Program-made: the position numbers and the translations under genes
Notes under the pieces: model-generated
The model's input: the letters and a program-made list of their open reading frames with translations, nothing else
Databases searched by the model: none
Told to the model about the DNA's origin: nothing
Part shown: piece by piece, positions 57,655-64,000 of the stretch
Layout of the letters: the number at the start of each line of letters is the position of its first letter
Position numbering within the stretch: position 1 is the first letter of the stretch
Source: a virus
Strand: one strand, 5' to 3'
DNA: 64,000 nt
IMG/VR virus record: IMGVR_UViG_3300042197_004918
Location: 62,001 to 126,000 of that record

Positions 57655-60333
57655 ATGGCAAACGTAAAAATCTCCAATTTATCCGCCACCTGGACATCCT
57701 CAGCTGAGCTGACGGCTATTAAGATGGACGTGACCGACACGGCTTCGTCAGGTTCAAGCAAACTCATGGACCTACAGTTAGGTTCGGTGAGCAAGTTTTC
57801 CGTCAGAAAAGACAGCGTAGTTACTGCTACATCATTTGTCGGTGGTCATACCGGGTCATTAGTAGGAACCTCCAGTTTTGCGGTAAGTTCAAGCACCGCT
57901 CAGTATAGTTCGACTGCGAGCTATGCTTCATCGGGCATCAGTGCGAGTTTTGCACAACAAAGCAATCAATCAGTGACGTCAAGCCACTCTGTAAGTGGTC
58001 TTAGCTCAAGTTATTCTTCATATAGTGGTCAGAGTAATACTTCGTTGAGTTCAAGTCAATCCAACTGGTCAAACACCGCAAGTTATGCTCTGAATGCGGG
58101 CAGCAGCGCAGGAACAACTTTGAACAGCGGTAGCTCCTATAATATCACAGCATCTTGGTCAGTTTCATCGAGTTATGCGTTAAATTCTTCGGTAGGAACT
58201 ACACTTGAAAGCGGAAGTTCTTACAATATAACCTCGTCGAGATCGATTTCTGCAAGCTTCGCTCACTCCGCTAGTTCGGCTATGACAGCAAGTTTTGCTT
58301 TAAGTGCAATTGCATCTCTTTCTTCGGGGAGTTCTTACAATATAACTGCCAGCCGTGCGGTCACTGCGAGTTATGTTCTGTCTTCCAGTTATGCTATCAC
58401 AGCAAGCTTCGCTGAACGGTATGCACCATACTGGCCTTCAAATGTAGAAATTTCTGGTGCCGGCCTAACTCCATCACTTAACAATGTGGTGAATTATGTG
58501 GCAACAAGTGGGTCATTTAGTTTATTCGCGAGTGCTCTAGGGAACACCCCTCAGTATTTTAAATGGTATATCAACTCCTCTTCATTATTACAACAGGGAA
58601 CAGCGAGTGCATACAATGTCACTTCTTCTATGAAGAATCCCAACAGCGGCATTTATACGTGCCAGGTGACCAACAGTTATGGCTCAGCGACTTCACAAAA
58701 CTTTCAAGTTCAAGTCCTCGATCCTGTGGAGTTAGTGTCAGAAACTGCTCCAACTCCAACTCCCTCGGTCAACTCAATGGTCTATTTCATCGTGAGTGCG
58801 ACTGGAGACCTTATCCGTTACAGGTGGAAGAAACGTGGAACAACGCCGGCTTTAGACACCTATGTTGTAGACGGTGTGCCTAGTATTCTTAATGAGGGTT
58901 ATGCATCTTCAACGTTAACCATCCAAGCCATAAGTCCAGAATCCGAGGGGTCTTATTTCTGTGAAATATCAAACAGCGTCAGTAACACATCTTCCTCAAA
59001 TATGTTGATTTATGTTACAGCACCTACAATCGTGACACAACCGGAAGATTTGGATACATTTGGAATGGCCACGGTATTGGCAACCGGCTCGGCCATCAGT
59101 TATTCGTGGCAATATAATGGCATTGATATAGTCGAACAGACCGCAGCGACTTTGAATTTATCCACTGCTGTCAACGCTAATTATTTTACTCAGCCGATGA
59201 TGGATCAATTATACTCCTTACGGTGTAAGGTCTATAACGGAGTCGGATACAACCTTAGCGATTCTATTCAAGTCAAACCGTTTAAGAAGGCCGGTGTCGC
59301 ACTATCAGGTCACGCTGGGTCTGCCACGAGAACCGATCACTTTGTCGTCGCAATAGATGCTGCCTCTCAAATCATAGCCCCAGTGGGAACAACGTATGCA
59401 GTCGTTAAAAACAACGTTAACGTGGGTTCCGATGTCACTGCTTTGGGAGAGTCTACGCCAAAACTTACTCTCCATAACGTCCAATCGTCGGACGCGGGAA
59501 CATATGCTGTAAGTGCCAGTTTCAATGGACTTAGTGTTACAAGTGACGCGATATCTCTGACCATTGCCGAGAATGCTAGTTATCATAACGCGTTTCCTTT
59601 GATCAGGTATGTTTTTGACGATGAAACTCATACATTAGTCGCGGACTATGGAATGTCGCTTGGAACCACATATAACGGCCCCAACGGCACACCTCCAGGA
59701 ACTTATTACATAGGTCGCGCCATCCGCCAGTCTCAGAACTTCACTGCATACGACCAGGCCGATTTGAATGGAAGTGTTTCATGTCCCGATCACGCGCCGT
59801 TTCCGACCACGTTGGGTTTTCCAACTTCCACGGTCACAATTACTGGCCGAAACATATCCGGCTCGTCTTCCTCGGGTTCTACAAGCATATTTTACCAATA
59901 CGCTTACTCATACACGTTCGCCTCTTGCCCAACCAACTCTGTTAGCACTCCTAATCCGTGGCCGTGCGTCCACCCTGACACGTTGGCAGACACCTGCTCG
60001 GGTGGACAAACAGCCACGTCGGCTGCCAATCTAATGACCGTCACCGTAATGAGTTTTGGTAATCTTGGAATTACCGTCCATCCGACTGGTAGCCAGTCAA
60101 AAGCCACCGGAAGCGCCGTGGTGCTTAGAACCGTCGGAACTGCCGGTGGCGCAGACCTACACTACAGATGGTATAGGAACGGTGTAAGAATCCCTGACTC
60201 TGATTCAAGCCTCTATTCTATATCCAGCGTTGCACTGAGCGACTCGGGCTCTTATTATTGTATTGTCGGTGCTAAATCCACACTGTCTTATAGAACGATG
60301 CAGTCGTCTGCATCTATACTTAACGTGGTGTAA
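57655..60333 (+). CDS. Structural protein with Ser-rich stalk and Ig-like domains
   Basis: 892 residues. N-terminal KISNLSATWTSSAELTAIKM is fibre-like and parallels the 20325 protein. Residues about 70-260 are a Ser/Ala/Tyr-rich low-complexity stalk (ASYA, SSYS repeats). The rest holds several Ig-like domains with the W...Y-x-C pattern: YFKWYINSS...GIYTCQVTNSYGSA, YRWKKRG...GSYFCEISNSVSN, and a last one with YRWYRNG...GSYYCIVGA. Surface Ig domains often bind carbohydrate or assist adhesion. Confidence 0.8.
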   Translation: MANVKISNLSATWTSSAELTAIKMDVTDTASSGSSKLMDLQLGSVSKFSVRKDSVVTATSFVGGHTGSLVGTSSFAVSSSTAQYSSTASYASSGISASFAQQSNQSVTSSHSVSGLSSSYSSYSGQSNTSLSSSQSNWSNTASYALNAGSSAGTTLNSGSSYNITASWSVSSSYALNSSVGTTLESGSSYNITSSRSISASFAHSASSAMTASFALSAIASLSSGSSYNITASRAVTASYVLSSSYAITASFAERYAPYWPSNVEISGAGLTPSLNNVVNYVATSGSFSLFASALGNTPQYFKWYINSSSLLQQGTASAYNVTSSMKNPNSGIYTCQVTNSYGSATSQNFQVQVLDPVELVSETAPTPTPSVNSMVYFIVSATGDLIRYRWKKRGTTPALDTYVVDGVPSILNEGYASSTLTIQAISPESEGSYFCEISNSVSNTSSSNMLIYVTAPTIVTQPEDLDTFGMATVLATGSAISYSWQYNGIDIVEQTAATLNLSTAVNANYFTQPMMDQLYSLRCKVYNGVGYNLSDSIQVKPFKKAGVALSGHAGSATRTDHFVVAIDAASQIIAPVGTTYAVVKNNVNVGSDVTALGESTPKLTLHNVQSSDAGTYAVSASFNGLSVTSDAISLTIAENASYHNAFPLIRYVFDDETHTLVADYGMSLGTTYNGPNGTPPGTYYIGRAIRQSQNFTAYDQADLNGSVSCPDHAPFPTTLGFPTSTVTITGRNISGSSSSGSTSIFYQYAYSYTFASCPTNSVSTPNPWPCVHPDTLADTCSGGQTATSAANLMTVTVMSFGNLGITVHPTGSQSKATGSAVVLRTVGTAGGADLHYRWYRNGVRIPDSDSSLYSISSVALSDSGSYYCIVGAKSTLSYRTMQSSASILNVV

Positions 60334-60365
60334 TTTTATAAAGTCCGTTCAACTATATATTGAAT

Positions 60366-60536
60366 ATGAGATATTTCACAGGCATGGTACCACTCCAACC
60401 AATCGGAGGACTCGTCACAAACAACCCAGCTACGACCGTTCAGGAACAAGCTGATAAACAGAAGCAAGAAGCGGCCATCAAAGAGGCCATGAGGCAGACA
60501 CAGTTGGAAAAGGAAGAGAAGAAGAAAGCCAGATAA
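60366..60536 (+). CDS. Hypothetical protein, 56 residues
   Basis: MRYFTGMVPLQPIGGLVTNN, then a Glu/Lys/Gln-rich helix (KQKQEAAIKEAMRQTQLEKE). TATATA lies 12 nt before the ATG. Short but with a clean stop 5 nt before the 2H phosphoesterase; it may be a small virion-associated or chaperone peptide. Confidence 0.55.
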   Translation: MRYFTGMVPLQPIGGLVTNNPATTVQEQADKQKQEAAIKEAMRQTQLEKEEKKKAR

Positions 60537-60541
60537 AGCGT

Positions 60542-61051
60542 ATGGACGAAGATGTGAGAGAATACGGTTGTTTAATGGCGTATATCGAACCGGCTTCTGC
60601 GAATAAAGTGGTGGAGCTTGGAAAAAAGATTATACCTCAATCAATTCTCTACGAGGTTCCTGGTGAAGAATATGGTAGAGAGACAGAACCTCACGTCACC
60701 ATAAAGTATGGTTTCACCCGAGATTTGACCGACGAAGAAGTAAAGAAAATCATCGGAAAAACAAAATCATTCTCCGTAGTCGCTGAAGGCCTAAGCACGT
60801 TTGATGGTAAAGAATTTCAAGTTGTAAAATTTGATATTCGCAGGGATGGGGTATTGTTATCCATGCGTAAGCTATGTGACGCATTTCCAAATAAAGACTC
60901 GCACCCCGACTTCCATCCTCACATGACATTGGCATACACAAAGCTAAAGTCATTCCCACACAAAAAGACCGGTCTATCTCTATCCTTTCGAGTAAACAAA
61001 TTTGTCTACTCTCCTATAACTGGAAAAAAGAGAGACTATAACCTATCTTAA
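60542..61051 (+). CDS. 2H phosphoesterase (LigT-like)
   Basis: 169 residues with two H-x-T motifs, PHVTIKYG (about residue 43) and PHMTLAYT (about residue 127), the signature of the 2H superfamily. Members act on 2',3'-cyclic phosphates or 2',5' links in RNA. Together with the kinase/cREC pair this points to RNA end processing, though it is far from that pair in the window. Confidence 0.82.
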   Translation: MDEDVREYGCLMAYIEPASANKVVELGKKIIPQSILYEVPGEEYGRETEPHVTIKYGFTRDLTDEEVKKIIGKTKSFSVVAEGLSTFDGKEFQVVKFDIRRDGVLLSMRKLCDAFPNKDSHPDFHPHMTLAYTKLKSFPHKKTGLSLSFRVNKFVYSPITGKKRDYNLS

Positions 61052-61054
61052 TGT

Positions 61055-61076
61055 GATGCCCAAATATATGGGCATC
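61055..61076 (+). terminator. Hairpin after the 2H phosphoesterase gene
   Basis: GATGCCCA and TGGGCATC pair perfectly (8 bp) around AATATA. No U-run follows, so termination may be weak or Rho-assisted. Confidence 0.5.
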
Positions 61077-61115
61077 AATGAGATAAAAACTTTACTTTAA
61101 GCAGGCATGAGTTAG

Positions 61116-61123
61116 TATTTATT
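61116..61123 (+). promoter_or_regulatory. Candidate late promoter TATTTATT
   Basis: Variant motif 12 nt before ATG 61128, in the 76-nt gap after the hairpin. No -35 match. Confidence 0.42.
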
Positions 61124-61127
61124 CAAA

Positions 61128-61679
61128 ATGAGTAACGATACCACAAAGTTTTATGTAGAGAGTGGGAACTGGAGAGGTTGCATCTCTTTGCCGGTGAAGA
61201 GGTCTGAGGTATCTAACTATGATTATATTGAAGCTGCCACCAGAGCAATGGAAGCGGTGTTCGATGAACGAAAAGAGATAGGCAAAGAGTTTGAAATTAT
61301 AAGTCTGCTCGATAAATCAGGAAAAGATTACTTCGACTCAGAGTTCACCGGACAGTTGAGTGATGTTCCTGAATGTCTCTTCGGATTGCTTACTGCCTGC
61401 TTCCTTGAAAAAGATGTAAACAATCAGGAAAATTGGTGGTATTTCCTATCAAGTAAGATTTTCGCCAATGCTGGACAACATAGAAACGTTTCCCTTGCTA
61501 CTGCGGTAGAGAAACAGTATTCCAAAGAGGTAAATGAGTTTAAAGCCAGAGAGGAAGAGCTCATAGATTTAGACAAGCGGGGAGAAATGGATGCCCGGAT
61601 AGCGGAAGCGAAAAAGAAGATGAAGAAAAAATCTCCTCCCAAAAAGGACTCCGGAAATGAATCTGATAATCAGTTGTGA
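61128..61679 (+). CDS. Hypothetical protein, paralogue of the 17706 protein
   Basis: 183 residues. YDYIEAATRAMEAVF and SSKIFANAGQHRNVS match segments of the 17706-18008 protein. This copy has an inserted middle region and a Lys/Glu-rich C-terminal tail (KKKMKKKSPPKKDS). Function unknown. Confidence 0.6.
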   Translation: MSNDTTKFYVESGNWRGCISLPVKRSEVSNYDYIEAATRAMEAVFDERKEIGKEFEIISLLDKSGKDYFDSEFTGQLSDVPECLFGLLTACFLEKDVNNQENWWYFLSSKIFANAGQHRNVSLATAVEKQYSKEVNEFKAREEELIDLDKRGEMDARIAEAKKKMKKKSPPKKDSGNESDNQL

Positions 61680-61950
61680 ATTGACTGCCCCTCCCAGTGA
61701 GATTGGAGCCTTCCGAAATCTCACTCTTTATGCGACGATTTTCAAAAAAATGGATTGTCTCATAGAAGCCGAACCAGATGAAGTTGATTTTTACTACAAC
61801 TGGCTGAAACGAAATTATGCCTACGATTTCGTCAAACAGTTTGTGAAGAAACGTGAAGTCACGGGAATAAGATTGAATTACGATAGAATCCAACGTCTCA
61901 CATTCAACAACTTAAATGATATGATATTCGTAGTGAGTATGGCAAAATGA
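61657..61950 (+). CDS. Hypothetical protein, 97 residues
   Basis: MNLIISCELTAPPSEIGAFR, then a mixed alpha/beta body. It starts within the 3' end of the preceding gene (overlap 23 nt). No family is recognised. Confidence 0.52.
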   Translation: MNLIISCELTAPPSEIGAFRNLTLYATIFKKMDCLIEAEPDEVDFYYNWLKRNYAYDFVKQFVKKREVTGIRLNYDRIQRLTFNNLNDMIFVVSMAK

Positions 61951-61951
61951 C

Positions 61952-61980
61952 TTGACAAAAAAACGGACTGTTTGTATATT
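61952..61980 (+). promoter_or_regulatory. Strong sigma70-like leaderless promoter
   Basis: TTGACA (61952-61957), a 17-nt spacer and TATATT (61975-61980), then 6 nt to ATG 61987. It has the best -35 of the set. Confidence 0.85.
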
Positions 61981-61986
61981 GCTGTA

Positions 61987-62157
61987 ATGGATAATGCCCG
62001 CCTTAAAGAAATCGTCCTCAAGTTGATGGATGATAAGCAGAAATCTACTTTGGTATGTGACCACGGAGATTATAAAGTGATGTTCCCATACTGTATTATG
62101 CAGCATCTAAACGAATTGGAGGATCTTTATGCAGATGAAACTTCGCAAGAAAGTTAA
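61987..62157 (+). CDS. Hypothetical protein, 56 residues
   Basis: ATG 61987 is set by the promoter; an in-frame TTG at 61972 lies inside the -10. Helical protein (MDNARLKEIVLKLMDDKQKS...) with a C-terminal acidic tail. It overlaps the next gene by 29 nt. No family is recognised. Confidence 0.62.
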   Translation: MDNARLKEIVLKLMDDKQKSTLVCDHGDYKVMFPYCIMQHLNELEDLYADETSQES

Positions 62158-62335
62158 ACTTTACAATATCAAGGAACGTCCCGACGGAAACTGGAAACTA
62201 TGTCCACTTTGCGACTCGGAATTGGATTCTTGCCATATCGGAGTATTTTGTTCAAGTAAAAAATGTCGTTATGTAGATGGTATCGCTTTTTTGACCAAAG
62301 GCGAATACAAAAAATTTAAAGATAAAATCGAATAA
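62129..62335 (+). CDS. Zinc-ribbon protein, 68 residues
   Basis: A basic N-terminus, then CPLCDSELDSCHIGVFCSSK, a Cys/His zinc finger, and a Lys-rich C-terminus. GGAGGA lies 7 nt before the ATG, a good ribosome-binding site. Possible nucleic-acid-binding regulator. Confidence 0.6.
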   Translation: MQMKLRKKVKLYNIKERPDGNWKLCPLCDSELDSCHIGVFCSSKKCRYVDGIAFLTKGEYKKFKDKIE

Positions 62336-62373
62336 TTTAGCGGTTTTCAAAATTTCGTAATATGTATTGGATA

Positions 62374-62460
62374 ATGAACGTAGAATCGTATTTACCGTCA
62401 CTGTCTGTGTGGGCACCAGTTGCCCTCGGGAGTGCTGTATTGTCAGCCCCTCTCGGGTAA
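62374..62460 (+). CDS. Possible 28-residue hydrophobic peptide
   Basis: MNVESYLPSLSVWAPVALGS and so on, hydrophobic and Pro/Ala-rich, closed by a stop 31 nt before the terminator stem. No ribosome-binding site is seen. It may be chance. Confidence 0.2.
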   Translation: MNVESYLPSLSVWAPVALGSAVLSAPLG

Positions 62461-62490
62461 CCTTTCTAACGGCATATCTTTACATAAGGA

Positions 62491-62517
62491 CCGTTGGAAA
62501 AACTTCCAACGGTTTTT
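62491..62517 (+). terminator. Rho-independent terminator
   Basis: CCGTTGGAA and TTCCAACGG form a perfect 9-bp stem with a 4-nt loop and a U5 run. It closes the protein-coding block before the tRNA region. Confidence 0.9.
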
Positions 62518-62546
62518 GACGTTTTTGGGATGGTTGAAGAAAGTAG

Positions 62547-62574
62547 TTGACGGATTTGAAAAGAAGTGTAAGAT
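62547..62574 (+). promoter_or_regulatory. Candidate promoter of the tRNA region
   Basis: TTGACG (62547-62552), a 16-nt spacer and TAAGAT (62569-62574), 30 nt downstream of a terminator and about 145 nt before the first tRNA. Confidence 0.5.
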
Positions 62575-62717
62575 AGTAACAGTTGAATTTGAAACAAGAC
62601 GTTCGGTTGAAACTCCGAACCGTAGAGGCAGAGTCTAAAAGACAGAGCCGGTCGGGCTAGTCCCGGTCACCACACGATAGGTCTGCCGACTAACCCCCGG
62701 AAAATAAAAGGGTCAAC
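62575..62717 (+). other. Non-coding leader of the tRNA region
   Basis: No supported gene. It contains a CGGG-CTAG-TCCCG hairpin and a GTCGG/CCGAC pairing around 62651-62690, so the transcript upstream of the first tRNA is probably folded. Function unknown. Confidence 0.35.
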
Positions 62718-62791
62718 GCGGGTATGATGTAATGGTAGCCTATAACTTTGCCAAAGTTGATGCGAGGGTTCGATTCCCTTTACCCGCTCCA
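62718..62791 (+). tRNA. tRNA-Gly (GCC)
   Basis: Acceptor GCGGGTA/TACCCGC, discriminator T, encoded CCA. Anticodon GCC at 62750-62752 in a TTGCCAA loop, T-arm GAGGG/CCCTT with TTCGATT. All arms are present. Confidence 0.9.
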
Positions 62792-62887
62792 GTAAATTGT
62801 TGTGTAAGTGGATTTAACCACCTTGACAACGGATATAAACCCCTTAACTGGGTTTTCCAATGTAGTCACAACGATTTATCAATTAAT

Positions 62888-62961
62888 GCGGAATTGTTGT
62901 AATGGTAGCGATTCTGATTTACACTCAGACAGAGGGGGTTCAATTCCCTCATTCCGTACCA
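62888..62961 (+). tRNA. tRNA-Val (TAC)
   Basis: Acceptor GCGGAAT/ATTCCGT (first pair G-U), encoded CCA, anticodon stem TCTGA/TCAGA with TAC at 62920-62922, T-arm GAGGG/CCCTC. The 96-nt gap before it contains an AACCC/GGGTT hairpin with a short T-run, possibly a terminator or processing site. Confidence 0.9.
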
Positions 62962-63052
62962 ATTAATTTGTTAACAAAGAAAGCCGAAACCCTTCTGGTA
63001 TGGGAGCGTTTTTATCGGGGGTAAAAGTCCCAACTATCACCGCATTTTCAAT

Positions 63053-63129
63053 GGCCCCGTCGTCTAAGGTGGGTAGGACTTTTGATTCTCAATCAAAGAA
63101 ACTCGGTTCGACCCCGAGCGGGGCTACCA
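63053..63129 (+). tRNA. tRNA-Glu (CTC)
   Basis: Acceptor GGCCCCG/CGGGGCT, encoded CCA, anticodon stem TTTGA/TCAAA with CTC at 63088-63090. The D-arm (TCGTCTAAGG) is typical of glutamate tRNA. Confidence 0.9.
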
Positions 63130-63386
63130 AATTTAAGGCAAAGCATCCTTTAATCCCAAACCGCACGTAAAGCGGGGATGGAAGCTTGACAGCTGGAGAG
63201 AAAGCACCAATTTTAATGGTCGGCGTATGACACCTCTACAACGGGTTGCTCTGTTGAACAGTGAATAATTACGAGGATCCCCGGCCGCCAACTTAAATCA
63301 CGGAAGTTAGGGTTCGAGGTCCTTGGGTCTTCTTGTAGGGAGGACACTTAATGTAAGTGGAAGCATACCGTGATTTGAAGTTTTTT
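63130..63386 (+). other. Non-coding stretch with folded RNA elements
   Basis: No gene is supported in this 257-nt stretch. It holds an ATCC/CCGC...GCGG/GGAT hairpin near 63149-63180, and the three-way element at 63295-63376. No protein reading frame of note. Confidence 0.5.
63295..63376 (+). ncRNA. Folded 82-nt RNA element
   Basis: AAATCACGG (63295-63303) pairs perfectly with CCGTGATTT (63368-63376). Between them are a GAAG...CTTC arm enclosing AGG/CCT and a CACTT-AATGT-AAGTG hairpin, giving a three-way junction. It is not a tRNA: no anticodon arm in the right place and no CCA. Confidence 0.45.
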
Positions 63387-63461
63387 GGGGGATTAGTGAT
63401 AATGGTAGCACGACTGATTTGCACTCAGTAGGTACTGGTTCGATTCCTGTATCCTCCACCA
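63387..63461 (+). tRNA. tRNA-Ala (TGC)
   Basis: Acceptor GGGGGAT/ATCCTCC, encoded CCA, anticodon stem ACTGA/TCAGT with TGC at 63420-63422, T-loop TTCGATT. All arms present. Confidence 0.9.
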
Positions 63462-63462
63462 A

Positions 63463-63535
63463 CCGTTCGTAGGATAATGGCTATTCCGCCTGCTTTGGGA
63501 GCAGGATATTGTGAGTTCGAGTCTCACCGAGCGGA
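63463..63535 (+). tRNA. tRNA-Pro (TGG)
   Basis: Acceptor CCGTTCG/CGAGCGG, discriminator A; the following bases are CAG, so CCA is not encoded and must be added. Anticodon stem CCTGC/GCAGG with TGG at 63496-63498. Confidence 0.88.
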
Positions 63536-63543
63536 CAGCGTAG

Positions 63544-63595
63544 CGCCGGGTTGGGTATTGCTCCAACGGTAATGTGTTAGTGTTAACGCCCGGCG
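63544..63595 (+). ncRNA. Folded 52-nt element between tRNAs
   Basis: CGCCGGG (63544-63550) pairs perfectly with CCCGGCG (63589-63595). Inside are TTGG...CCAA and GTTA-GTGT-TAAC arms. It looks like a tRNA-sized fold missing its T-arm; it may be a decayed tRNA or a separate small RNA. Confidence 0.4.
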
Positions 63596-63604
63596 GTCAC
63601 GTAT

Positions 63605-63678
63605 GCTCAAGTGATGTAATTGGAAAACATCTTTGTCTCAAAAACAGAGTTTTGTGGGTTCAACTCCCACCTTGAGCA
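63605..63678 (+). tRNA. tRNA with CAA anticodon (Leu-type codon) but short variable loop
   Basis: Canonical cloverleaf: acceptor GCTCAAG/CTTGAGC, D-stem ATGT/ACAT, anticodon stem TTTGT/ACAGA, loop CTCAAAA with CAA at 63639-63641, T-arm GTGGG/CCCAC. The bases after the discriminator read CCG, so CCA is incomplete. Leucine tRNAs normally have a long variable arm; this one has 5 nt. Confidence 0.75.
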
Positions 63679-63680
63679 CC

Positions 63681-63760
63681 GTTCAGTTGATGAAAATCGT
63701 AGGGAAACATCTGGGACGAAAATCTCGGTTTTGTAGGTTCGACTCCTACACTGAACACCA
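63681..63760 (+). tRNA. tRNA-like gene with abnormal anticodon arm
   Basis: Acceptor GTTCAGT/ACTGAAC and T-arm GTAGG/CCTAC are perfect and CCA is encoded. The anticodon arm (63711-63728) can only pair with wobbles: CTGGG/CTCGG leaves an 8-nt loop ACGAAAAT, while TGGGA/TCTCG leaves 6 nt. GAA (Phe) is the most likely triplet, with C rather than U before it. Probably altered or decaying, or a non-standard decoder. Confidence 0.6.
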
Positions 63761-63764
63761 TAAT

Positions 63765-63839
63765 GGTCACGTAGCCCAATTGGCAGGAGGCGCAACGTCG
63801 AGAACGTTGACAGTGTGAGTTCAAATCTCACCGTGACTA
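63765..63839 (+). tRNA. tRNA with GAG anticodon and C33
   Basis: Acceptor GGTCACG/CGTGACT, anticodon stem CAACG/CGTTG, loop TCGAGAA (63798-63804). The triplet GAG lies at 63800-63802, but position 33 is C instead of the near-universal U. Short variable loop, T-arm GTGAG/CTCAC. CCA is not fully encoded (CCG). Confidence 0.72.
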
Positions 63840-63848
63840 CCGTATTTT

Positions 63849-63936
63849 GGGCAAGTATCCAAATGGTGAAGGAGACTGACTGTAAATCAGTTGCCATGTG
63901 CTAAACTTACAGGTTCGAGTCCTGTCTTGCCCACCA
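63849..63936 (+). tRNA. tRNA-Tyr (GTA), class II
   Basis: Acceptor GGGCAAG/CTTGCCC, encoded CCA, anticodon stem ACTGA/TCAGT with GTA at 63882-63884, and a long variable arm of about 20 nt as expected for bacterial tyrosine tRNA. Confidence 0.92.
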
Positions 63937-64000
63937 AACATCAAGCTCCCTTGAATTACACAACCTATGCATGGGTCAACGAAATGGTGTATTAACCGAT

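Noticed and set aside
62420-62638. 72-residue frame across the terminator
   Set aside because: It runs through a perfect terminator stem and the candidate tRNA promoter, and has no ribosome site.
63270-63290. Attachment site or palindromic operator around GGATCC
   Set aside because: A short restriction-like palindrome with no second copy or integrase nearby.

Overview
The window is a contiguous piece of a large tailed-phage genome with a T4-like replication core: a family B DNA polymerase, a gp45-type sliding clamp, a gp44/RFC-type clamp loader and an SF2 helicase. It also carries thymidylate synthase, DHFR, dCMP deaminase, a MazG-like protein, an SleB-type cell-wall hydrolase, several long fibre proteins and a tRNA cluster. 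No capsid, portal or terminase gene is visible, so the genome extends beyond both edges. Genes are packed, often with ATGA or GTGA stop/start overlaps. The host is inferred to belong to the Planctomycetes-Verrucomicrobia (PVC) group, because the phage carries a full-length cytochrome-DUF1549-DUF1553 gene next to a DUF1501 gene, a pair best known from those phyla. A FecR-like exported protein fits the same reading.

Layout. 1-3353 (+): a sugar O-methyltransferase, two glycosyltransferase-type genes and small membrane genes. 3350-4246 (-): a RecB-like nuclease with a four-cysteine signature. 4293-11358 (+): FecR protein, polymerase, methylase, clamp, clamp loader and a deoxyribosyltransferase-like protein, closed by a terminator. 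11444-15746 (+): two DUF5661-like genes, an internally duplicated protein, the endolysin and a lipoprotein with coiled coil and membrane segments. 15791-20294 (+): helicase, an HNH-like protein and GDP-mannose 4,6-dehydratase. 20325-30134 (+): fibre genes, including a 1939-residue fibre with 57 copies of a 14-residue SHAEG-type repeat. 30137-55677 (-): a long early-type stretch with HNH, ClpP-like protease, RNA repair pair (kinase plus cREC), the cytochrome/DUF1501 pair, many small genes, membrane transport-like proteins (SMR-like, SemiSWEET-like), an envelope cassette (HExxH lipoprotein, TolQ/ExbB-like, NodB deacetylase, ExbD-like) and nucleotide metabolism. 55762-62335 (+): nucleotidyltransferase, an Ig-domain fibre, a 2H phosphoesterase and small genes. 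62718-63936 (+): nine tRNA-like genes and other folded RNA elements.

Regulation. Many transcription units begin with a sigma70-like promoter (TTGAC-type -35, 16-17 nt spacer, TA-rich -10) whose -10 box ends only 6-11 nt before the start codon. Their mRNAs should be leaderless or nearly so. A second set of units, mostly virion genes, begins with TATTTAT(A/T) about 11-14 nt before the ATG (21 nt in one case) and has no good -35 box; it is a candidate late promoter.

Most notable: the virus-borne cytochrome-DUF1549-DUF1553/DUF1501 pair, the TolQ/ExbD-like envelope cassette, the near-leaderless promoters, and tRNAs with unusual anticodon arms. All family assignments come from reading motifs by eye; no database search was run.
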